From Proteus alimentorum (lineage in GTDB: Bacteria; Pseudomonadota; Gammaproteobacteria; Enterobacterales; Enterobacteriaceae), in NCBI RefSeq assembly GCF_002607735.1, contig NZ_NBVR01000036.1, positions 62,001 to 126,000 on the forward strand: a stretch of DNA of 64,000 nucleotides, written 5' to 3'. The position numbers and the translations under genes are program-made. The notes beneath the pieces were generated by a model, which made no database searches, was not told the DNA's origin, and saw only the letters and a program-made list of their open reading frames with translations. Below, piece after piece: positions 24,877-32,806 of this stretch. Positions within the stretch are counted from its first letter, which is position 1. Each line of letters opens with the position of its first letter.

Positions 24877-27445
24877 AGGTTGTATCTCCTTTCTCTATTT
24901 TCTTAGCATCAAACCAAGAAATCATGCCTTGTTCCATTATTCGCTGTTGTAATTTTTGATTGAGTTTAGTGGCTTCAAGCATCTGTTTCGCACTAAATTC
25001 TGATTGCCATAAAGACAACGCTTGCGTATCTAAACCAATATCGTTGGCAATATATTGTGCAAGCTCTGCATTTTGCTTGGGATTAAGTTGGCTAAAGGCA
25101 AAACGCAGATCAGGTAAGATCTGAATAAATCGTTCTTCATCCCATTGTTGCAACAAAGTATTTAAGTGATCGACTAATAACGGTAGGCGAATAACGAGCT
25201 CGGGTGCCGTTCGCATCAGACCGACGAAATAACCAATGGCATATTCGGGAGAACTACCTGTGCTAAAGGTCGTGTTTAGCGCGGTGACTAACGTTTTTTC
25301 GTCAATATATGAACCTAAATAACGTAATGCATCTACTGCACCTTTTAGTAAAGGCACTGTATCTAATTGACCATCAAGACGATTGAGTTGCTGATAGAAA
25401 TCACTTTTATAGTCATGCTGATTATTGAGTGATGGCATAAATTCAATTAATTCACGTAAAGAGAGTAATGCTTGTAGATTGCTTTCTTGTTGTTGTTCAT
25501 CACCTTGAGCCAGTTGTTCTAAACAAAAGAAAGCCTGTGGAATTACTTGATGTAGGCGATTTTCAAGAGACAGCTCATCAGTAATATCAAGATATTGACG
25601 ACCTCGCCATAAATGGATCAGCTTATGTCCACATTGAGTGAGTGACTCAAGACGAAAATCTTGCTGAATATAGCTATCTAACAGTTTAAACAGTGAGGGT
25701 ATGCGCTGGTGGAGCCCAATTAATGCCGCTTGGATTAATAATGTGACTGCACTCTGGCTTGAACGGCTTTGCCCTTGTTCTTCAAGCTGCTTTTCCATTG
25801 ATATCAGCTTATTTAGGGCAATGGCTTCAAGTTGAGAGCCTTTCTCTGATAATGAAATTAGCTCACCTTCCACACTGGGTGTCCAAGCGTATTGCCACTC
25901 TTCAAATAGCAGATCTAATTGATGACCAGAAAGGAAATCAGGGCCATTTACACGGTGTGCAAAATGGATCTCTAAGAAAGCCAATAAATGTAAAAAGCGA
26001 CTTCTTAAGCGATGTTGCGGGTTACGGTAAACATCACATTTAGTGGTTTTTGCTAAGGTATCATCAAGTTTGAACCGAAACGCTCTAGCGCGTTCATAGG
26101 TTTCATTAACTAAAGGGGGTGTTGCTGTTCCTAATGGGATCTTACCTAAGAGATAACCAGAAAAACACGTTTTAATTTCAGCCCATAATTCGCTTTGGCT
26201 ATCATCTAAACTGCCTTTAATAAAGGCACTTTGTAAACCATCAAGCAAGTCATAGCGACCAGTCCCTGCGTGATCTCTTAATAACGCAAGGCGTAAACTT
26301 TGTTCAGCCGCGAGTTTTACCGCTAAATAACTAGGCGGATTATCAAATTGTTTCTCTCTGATTGCTTGAGCCACAGAGCTTAGAAAAGCGATCCCCATTT
26401 TATTGCGATAAAAGTGGGTTGGCTGTTTTGCAGCATCATTATGATCTAACTTATCATGATGTTGTTGCATCAAACTTTGCCAAACTTGTTGATAAAATGC
26501 GGGAGAAGGCATGCCTGAAGCATAGCCATTAAGTGCATCTAATCTGTCAAAACTATAGCGAATAAGCCAAGCTTGTTCTTTTTCACCCATTTTTTGCATT
26601 TTAGTGAATTGCTTTTGTTCTGTGCTAGAAATGGCGAAAGATTGAGATTGTGAATGCGCTAGACCTTCAATTAACGCAAGGGTATGAAATCCCCCCGTGA
26701 CGATTAAAATCTTCGCATTCGGCTCTTGGTTTTTGATTGCCTGAATATGAGTGAGCATATGCGCTTCACGTTGTGAAGATCCCTCAGATTCAAGCACTTC
26801 TGGTTCGTAATCAAGGCGTGCAAGTGCGCACCAAATAAAGGTGTCATTAAACAGTGTTTGCCAATCTGTTAAGGCTTCAATACTACGTAATTCAAAAAGA
26901 TGCTCCCAAACATCATCATGATCACGACAGTGGCATTTTTTGGCTAATTGCGCGATAAATTGGCTATGTGCTAAATAACGTTCTTTTTGTAAGCTACGAC
27001 TTTGTGAGTCACTATACTCTTCGTTATTAACTTGTGCAGCCCAAGGTAAATCGATAAAACGTGTTTCGGCATTGATGCGCAAGCCACCCCGCAAAGCTTG
27101 CCATTCAGGTGAGTATTCACAAAATGGAAAATAGGCCGAGTGTAGTGATTTCTCACGCTCTTCTTGGTTTCCATCATTATGCAAATACTCTGCTTGTCCC
27201 ATAATCGCAACGGGAGGCAGGGTATCTTTATCGGTTAAGCTAGGAATAAGTGAATTAAAGGTATCTGGGCCTTCAATTAAAATATAATCAGGTTTTACAG
27301 AGTCAATTAATGATAAAACCGCATAAGCACAAGCAGGGCTATGGTGGCGTACAGGGGCAAAATAGAGATGTTGTTGCTGTAACGACGTCCATTTCAGTCG
27401 TGCTTGGTCAATTCTTTCTGGCAAAGGTATTGAAGGTAGCGTCAC
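24863..27445 (-). CDS. yehM: DUF5682 protein (YehM-like)
   Basis: 860 residues. Three N-terminal motifs stand out: RHHSPAC (33-39), ILIEGPD (55-61) and VTGGFHTLAL (249-258), with REAHM (226-230) between. This EGP / R-E-x-x-M / GG-x-H pattern recalls the TraB/TIKI/erythromycin-esterase-like fold, suggesting a possible hydrolase; that is my inference. The long helical C-terminal half has no motif I recognise. It follows the MoxR gene after 99 bp with a hairpin and overlaps the VWA gene. Corresponds to E. coli yehM, of unknown function. Confidence 0.87.
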   Translation of the reverse strand: MTLPSIPLPERIDQARLKWTSLQQQHLYFAPVRHHSPACAYAVLSLIDSVKPDYILIEGPDTFNSLIPSLTDKDTLPPVAIMGQAEYLHNDGNQEEREKSLHSAYFPFCEYSPEWQALRGGLRINAETRFIDLPWAAQVNNEEYSDSQSRSLQKERYLAHSQFIAQLAKKCHCRDHDDVWEHLFELRSIEALTDWQTLFNDTFIWCALARLDYEPEVLESEGSSQREAHMLTHIQAIKNQEPNAKILIVTGGFHTLALIEGLAHSQSQSFAISSTEQKQFTKMQKMGEKEQAWLIRYSFDRLDALNGYASGMPSPAFYQQVWQSLMQQHHDKLDHNDAAKQPTHFYRNKMGIAFLSSVAQAIREKQFDNPPSYLAVKLAAEQSLRLALLRDHAGTGRYDLLDGLQSAFIKGSLDDSQSELWAEIKTCFSGYLLGKIPLGTATPPLVNETYERARAFRFKLDDTLAKTTKCDVYRNPQHRLRSRFLHLLAFLEIHFAHRVNGPDFLSGHQLDLLFEEWQYAWTPSVEGELISLSEKGSQLEAIALNKLISMEKQLEEQGQSRSSQSAVTLLIQAALIGLHQRIPSLFKLLDSYIQQDFRLESLTQCGHKLIHLWRGRQYLDITDELSLENRLHQVIPQAFFCLEQLAQGDEQQQESNLQALLSLRELIEFMPSLNNQHDYKSDFYQQLNRLDGQLDTVPLLKGAVDALRYLGSYIDEKTLVTALNTTFSTGSSPEYAIGYFVGLMRTAPELVIRLPLLVDHLNTLLQQWDEERFIQILPDLRFAFSQLNPKQNAELAQYIANDIGLDTQALSLWQSEFSAKQMLEATKLNQKLQQRIMEQGMISWFDAKKIEKGDTTYESA

Positions 27446-27469
27446 CGTGTCGATCCCTTTTCTGGGTGA

Positions 27470-27498
27470 AAAGGCAGAGTGAGTTAACTCTGCCTTTA
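27470..27498 (-). other. Intra-operon hairpin between the MoxR and DUF5682 genes
   Basis: AAAGGCAGAGT / ACTCTGCCTTT with a 6-nt loop. On the minus strand only a short T4 follows. It may partly terminate or protect the mRNA, giving more MoxR and DUF4132 than downstream products. Confidence 0.55.
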
Positions 27499-27544
27499 AT
27501 AGATAAATAACGTATTTTAATGCGTAGCCACGAGTCTTAGCGTT

Positions 27545-28654
27545 TTATTGCCAAAACTCTTTTGATGCATAAAAGAAAGCTTTCCACTCTTTACTATTTC
27601 GTGCTCTCTCTCTGGCTACGTTGTCCATGTAATAACGAATACGCTTGATATCATCGGCATTGTCTTTTAATACAACGCCGATTAATTGGCGGGCAATTGC
27701 ACCTGCATTCATCACACCATTACCTAAATAATGCGCTTCTAAGGCACAAGCATAAGCAATGTTCACGGCTTCTGCAGTTGACATAACGGCATCAGGTGTT
27801 TTGATATTGCCACCATCTTTCGTATTACCTGAACGTAACTCTTGGAATGTTGTGACCAGTAATTCCACCACATCCGTTGGTACCGTGACTTCACTTGCTA
27901 AAGCGCCTAATTCATTCTCAAGCTGTGATTGGATCAAGCTAATTTCAAAGGCAGGATCACGAATAGGTTTCACCGTTTCAAAGTTAAAACGGCGCTTTAA
28001 TGCGGCTGACATTTCATGAACACCGCGATCACGTAAGTTGGCTGTACCGATAAGGTTAAATCCCGGTTTTGCACTAATACGTGCACCATCACCCATTTCA
28101 GGGATCATCAATTGTTTCTCTGACATCAAGGAAACCAACACATCCTGAATTTCAGGAGGGCAGCGGGTTATCTCTTCAAAGCGAACAATTTTGCCGTGCA
28201 ACATACCTTGATAAAGCGGTGATCCCACTAACGCGCGTTCTGTTGGGCCTTCTGCTAATAGTAAGGCATAGTTCCAAGAATACTTAATATGATCTTCTGT
28301 TGTGCCAGCAGTACCTTGGATAGTTAATCCTGAATCACCACTGATGGCGGCAGCAAAAAGCTCTGAGAGCATTGATTTTGCTGTACCCGGTTCACCAACC
28401 AGCATTAAACCTTGTTTACCCAATAATGTGACAATGGCACGATCAACCAATGCATCATCGCCAAAAAACTTAGGTGTGATGCCTAATGCATCATCACCTA
28501 AAATAAATTGGCGTACAGCACGAGGAGAACGAAGCCATCCTTGTGGCTTAGGGTTATTAGCATCAGCTTTTGTTAAACGCTCTAACTCTTGAGCAAATCG
28601 AACCTCAGCGCTTTCCCTAATTGCTTGTTGATCTGCGGGTGCTTTTTTAGCCAT
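27545..28654 (-). CDS. yehL: MoxR-type AAA+ ATPase (YehL-like)
   Basis: 369 residues. Walker A GEPGTAKS (87-94), Walker B IVRFEEI (156-162), sensor 1 GTAN (203-206) and arginines at 221-222 (KRRFNFE) in the arginine-finger position. The helix-2 insert and overall order fit the MoxR clade. Such ATPases act as remodelling chaperones that load metal or cofactors, or switch partner complexes through VWA proteins. It lies 25 bp after the DUF4132 gene and upstream of the DUF5682, VWA and SWIM genes. Corresponds to E. coli yehL. Confidence 0.93.
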   Translation of the reverse strand: MAKKAPADQQAIRESAEVRFAQELERLTKADANNPKPQGWLRSPRAVRQFILGDDALGITPKFFGDDALVDRAIVTLLGKQGLMLVGEPGTAKSMLSELFAAAISGDSGLTIQGTAGTTEDHIKYSWNYALLLAEGPTERALVGSPLYQGMLHGKIVRFEEITRCPPEIQDVLVSLMSEKQLMIPEMGDGARISAKPGFNLIGTANLRDRGVHEMSAALKRRFNFETVKPIRDPAFEISLIQSQLENELGALASEVTVPTDVVELLVTTFQELRSGNTKDGGNIKTPDAVMSTAEAVNIAYACALEAHYLGNGVMNAGAIARQLIGVVLKDNADDIKRIRYYMDNVARERARNSKEWKAFFYASKEFWQ

Positions 28655-28679
28655 ATTCTTTCCTAATTATCCCTATCTT

Positions 28680-31600
28680 TTACCAAGGTGTTTTCTTTTC
28701 CCATTCAGGATCAAATCCTGCACAAGCTTCAGCGACTTTTAGATAATCGGCATAGCTTTCTGCTAATAGAATCGGTGGTACATCTTTTAGCTCAACATTA
28801 TTGCGATCCCAATAATCTTGCTGATTTTTCTCAAAACTTAAATCAAATAAGACCGCTGGAATGTTTTCTTCTGGAACATAGCTACCACTAAAACCGATAT
28901 TCACGTAGTAGTTTAAACTAGAGAAGAATTTGTAATAGTGTGAGAACGAGCCACCATCTTCTGCTGGGCCACGTTGATAACCCATTTTGGTTAAAATACC
29001 GCGTAAAGTGAAGGTGTCTGTGATCCAGCCTTTTCTATCTTCCACTTCAGTTTGCTTCAGATCTAATTCTGGGATCTTATGTTCCATTTGAGAGAACAAG
29101 AATTTCACTTTGTAATCTTTAAAATGAGCCATCCATGCCTTACGCTCATCTTCATTAACTAATGCTGCGTGAGCAAGCTGGATCAGTGAATCGTTTTGTA
29201 ACGTCACTTCATCATCGTCTAGATCAAGCAATGCACCATCATCAGAAGGACGGAATGTATTGATAACCTTGTCATCTTTCACTTCTTGCCAAACCAGTTG
29301 TTCAATCAGTTTATGCATGATTGGGTGAGCTAAGATATATTCTTGCCAATCCGCGCTTAACCACTGACGTTGAGCACACATTGCTTCATATAAGCGCACA
29401 CTTTGTAGCTCAATAACTTGTTTAAGTTCTTTTTTACTTGAAGTGAAGAGTTTTTTCGCTTCTTTGATAAGCTCAGCATCGTCATTTTTACGCGCAGCAG
29501 GTAAGGCTTTCACCTCTTTGCCTTCAGGATTAAACAACACCAGTTTTTGTTTTGCATCCATCTTCGCAGTAAAGATACGCTCACCATATTCCAGTACTAA
29601 TGTACCCGTATCATCAAAGCCCGCGGTTGGAATGGTTCTATCCGCTAATTCATCTGAACTCCAGCCATTACGTTCAGCAATTTGTGTGACTAAATTACGC
29701 GCTTTTTCTTGAACCGATGCAGTGCGATAACGACGTGATAATGAAAGAAGAAGCTGAATGATAATTGGATCATTGCTTGATGCTATGGCGTCAATCATGG
29801 CTTCAATTTGAGCACGACGCTGATAGTGATCACGCATATAGTTACGTAATACAGATACTGCAACATGGCCTTCGATACCACAGATAAGCGCTAGCATGCC
29901 TTTATCGCTGATAGCAGAGCCTAAATAACGACGTAGCACCTCGTTTTTAATCTCTTCAATTACTTGCTCTAAAGTATAGTGTTCATATTTAGCATAATAT
30001 TCTGGATATCGTTTAGCCCAATCCTTATATTGTGTTAAGCGAGAAGGGGCATTTTGTCGCGCTTCTAGCATCGCTTCTTCAAGTGTTGGTCCTTTAATAT
30101 CTTGAGCAACAAAGGTATGAAGAATAAAACTTGAAAGTTTATGTTGGCTATCGATAGAGAGTAGGCCGATATAACGTTGTAATAACGCATTACCACCCGG
30201 CATTTTGAGTTTGACTGCTAAAATAATCCACCAACGAATAATCGCGGGATCAACGGCTTTCTTGTTTTCCCACGTTAATGCTGGAATAGTATCAAAGTTA
30301 AACCAAGCAAGACTTGCAGGGGCTTTGGCTTTAAGACCTTTTTCAGCTTCAGCTAATAAGGTTTTTGGTGATAAATAACTTGAGATATCTTCACCAAGTT
30401 GCTCTAACGCCGTTAATAAAGAGGCACGTACCACTTCGCGTTTCTCTTTTTTCAATAAGGCATTCAATGCTGGTAATGACTCTGGATTTTTTAAACGAGC
30501 CAACCAATCAATAGCGGTAACGCGAATTTCTTGTTTTGCAGAAGATAAACCTTCTTGAGCACTTGTATGAATATTTGGCAGGGTCTCAAGTAAATTCTGC
30601 GCTGAAACGCGGTGCATTTTATTTTCACCTAATGCCAGCTCCATAATTCGAGGCACGAATTGTGCTGGAATGGTAGGGAAACGACCTAATACTTTAATGC
30701 CTTGTGAAATTTCAAACTGGCGATAGCGACGCTCACTTTGACTTGGCATTAAATTCAGGGCTTCAGCGATATAATCTGGATGTTGAGAGAAGAACGGCCA
30801 AATTTGTTCTGGTCTACGGAAGCGTTTTAAACCATCTTCATAAGATTCTAAACATAATGCAGCGGTCAGACGGGTTGCATTTTTAAAGTTGCAACGCTGT
30901 AGCACATCTTCAAGATGACGCAATTCAATATCGCTAAATAAGCGCTCAGGAATTTCGCCATTAAAATAGTGAGAAGAAAAGTGATCGGCATGTTGGCGAT
31001 TATTAACGATCACACGCACAGCATGGAACAGAGTATATTCAGGTAAATTCAAAACACGATTTTTATGTTTAATGATTTGAATTTCATTTGATTGGATTGA
31101 GCCTTGTCCGCTATTCAGTTTATCCACTATTGCACGGCACTGTTTCTCATCAATTTTATTTAAATCTTTTAAATGGCGCTGTGCCCAATTATAAGTGTGT
31201 TTAGCGGTTTTATTTTCTTCAATTTCACGTTCAGCATTTTCTTTGGCTTTGACCAAGATCTCATTGAAGTTATTGACCATCATATCGCGAACGCTATCCG
31301 GTAATGGCGTGTCTTCTAATGGCGTGAAATCAGGTGCCTCAATTGCCTCTACGGTATTAGCATCTTCTGCAACATTAAAACGCAACAGAGCGCTTTCAAT
31401 ACTTTTCATTACTGCTTTTGAGGTTTCATGTTTTAACGCTTCTTCTAGTACATCACGGTTTTCACCTTGGCGCGCAAATAAATCTGCTGCTTGAGTACGT
31501 TGTTTTGGCGTACCATTCATTAAAACATGGGTAAGATTTTCTTTAACAATTTCAGGTGGTAAGGTGACTAAAATTGGCTCTGCAGCTTTTTTCACGGTTT

Positions 31601-32408
31601 TTAAGCTGCTGGTGGCAAGTAACACAATAATGTCAGCAAAAGTGTCGCGTAATACGGTATTTTTATTGAGGTAATTAATTAACTCAACTAAGCCATTCGC
31701 TGATAATTTTTCAATTAATTCTGTTCTAACAAATTCTTGATGTGAAAGTAGGTAGTCTTTTAAATCACTTAATTCATAAATACGCTTAAGATTAGATGCA
31801 TAGTATTCAGAAATATCTTTCCTATCAAACACTGCGAATAAGGCATTTTCACCCGCAATATTAGCCTCTTTTTCGACCATATTAGCGATAAATTCCATAT
31901 TCCAATGTTTGCGATGCTCTAAATTGAGATTGCGCGCATTTTCATAAGTGTTGTAAAACACATCAATTAAAAGATAAAGCACCCAAGTGGGGACTTCTTT
32001 TGTGATAACTTTAATATTGATATCTTGGCAAGCAGCCGCAAGGACCTTACCATAACGTGCAACTTGTTCTGCTGAAAAGCCATCGCCGACTTTAGAATAG
32101 AGTTTGTGTCGTGCGTTTAGCCCTTGAGTGATCACTTTGTTGTATTGGCCTGTATTCACATTATGTGCATACCACCACTCTAGAGTACCGGGTTTATCAA
32201 AATAAACGGCCGCTTTTGAAGCATCCAGCTTGTTTAATTCGAAAAGGATCTCCGGATTTTCACCCGTAAGGACATAATTTAATGTACGTTTAGGTAAACT
32301 CTCATCAAATATTGCAAGCAATACCAGTGATTCTTGGAGATGTTTTTCGGTAATTGCGACATCTTTTTTCCCAAAGAGAGGGAAAATGTCTAAGATTTTT
32401 TTTATCAC
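28680..32408 (-). CDS. yehI: DUF4132 protein, full length (YehI-like)
   Basis: 1242 residues, cytoplasmic by appearance. Helical repeats resembling HEAT repeats occur around 265-345 and 590-680 (for example VTAIDWLARLKNPESLPALN). The conserved DUF4132 region spans about 920-1120 (ELADRTIPTAGFDDTGTLVL, then WLSADWQEYILAHPIMHKLI). The C-terminus AGFDPEWEKKTPW is shared with the paralogue upstream. First gene of the presumed main operon, 25 bp before the MoxR ATPase gene. E. coli YehI (1210) is the counterpart, historically linked to molybdate (molR) without firm function. Confidence 0.9.
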   Translation of the reverse strand: MIKKILDIFPLFGKKDVAITEKHLQESLVLLAIFDESLPKRTLNYVLTGENPEILFELNKLDASKAAVYFDKPGTLEWWYAHNVNTGQYNKVITQGLNARHKLYSKVGDGFSAEQVARYGKVLAAACQDINIKVITKEVPTWVLYLLIDVFYNTYENARNLNLEHRKHWNMEFIANMVEKEANIAGENALFAVFDRKDISEYYASNLKRIYELSDLKDYLLSHQEFVRTELIEKLSANGLVELINYLNKNTVLRDTFADIIVLLATSSLKTVKKAAEPILVTLPPEIVKENLTHVLMNGTPKQRTQAADLFARQGENRDVLEEALKHETSKAVMKSIESALLRFNVAEDANTVEAIEAPDFTPLEDTPLPDSVRDMMVNNFNEILVKAKENAEREIEENKTAKHTYNWAQRHLKDLNKIDEKQCRAIVDKLNSGQGSIQSNEIQIIKHKNRVLNLPEYTLFHAVRVIVNNRQHADHFSSHYFNGEIPERLFSDIELRHLEDVLQRCNFKNATRLTAALCLESYEDGLKRFRRPEQIWPFFSQHPDYIAEALNLMPSQSERRYRQFEISQGIKVLGRFPTIPAQFVPRIMELALGENKMHRVSAQNLLETLPNIHTSAQEGLSSAKQEIRVTAIDWLARLKNPESLPALNALLKKEKREVVRASLLTALEQLGEDISSYLSPKTLLAEAEKGLKAKAPASLAWFNFDTIPALTWENKKAVDPAIIRWWIILAVKLKMPGGNALLQRYIGLLSIDSQHKLSSFILHTFVAQDIKGPTLEEAMLEARQNAPSRLTQYKDWAKRYPEYYAKYEHYTLEQVIEEIKNEVLRRYLGSAISDKGMLALICGIEGHVAVSVLRNYMRDHYQRRAQIEAMIDAIASSNDPIIIQLLLSLSRRYRTASVQEKARNLVTQIAERNGWSSDELADRTIPTAGFDDTGTLVLEYGERIFTAKMDAKQKLVLFNPEGKEVKALPAARKNDDAELIKEAKKLFTSSKKELKQVIELQSVRLYEAMCAQRQWLSADWQEYILAHPIMHKLIEQLVWQEVKDDKVINTFRPSDDGALLDLDDDEVTLQNDSLIQLAHAALVNEDERKAWMAHFKDYKVKFLFSQMEHKIPELDLKQTEVEDRKGWITDTFTLRGILTKMGYQRGPAEDGGSFSHYYKFFSSLNYYVNIGFSGSYVPEENIPAVLFDLSFEKNQQDYWDRNNVELKDVPPILLAESYADYLKVAEACAGFDPEWEKKTPW

Positions 32409-32744
32409 GCCAGTTCCTTAAGCTATGTATGGATAAACAGTTTTTTTTACCATGAAATAGCGTAACGAACAATTTGATTATCATGGGTGAAAATAAAATC
32501 AATGTGTGCCATTTATCAAATTTATAGCGATAAACGCTAAAAAATGTAGCTGAGCTTTATTAATATTCAATTTGGCTTTATATAAATAGGTATATCAGGA
32601 AAAAGTGCTAAAAATGAAGAAATGATAATAAAGGCATTTTTTGTGGCATTTAAAAAGTTTAAGAATTGTCTGTTAAATAAAATAAGCGTTAACCCTTAGC
32701 TAAATAGATTAAAAAATAACAGCAAAATATGGGCTTAATATTGT
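32409..32744. other. Gene-free interval upstream of the full-length DUF4132 gene
   Basis: About 336 bp, AT-rich, expected to carry the promoter of the main yeh-like operon. No confident promoter or operator motif was seen. Confidence 0.4.
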
Positions 32745-32780
32745 AAGAAAAATATCCCGTATTTATCAGCAATACGGGAT
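32745..32780 (-). terminator. Terminator of the short DUF4132 gene
   Basis: ATCCCGTATT / AATACGGGAT stem with a 7-nt loop; on the minus strand it is followed by ATTTTTC. It separates the short paralogue from the main operon transcriptionally. Confidence 0.85.
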
Positions 32781-32806
32781 AAGTAGGAATTATTTAAATA
32801 TCGCGA

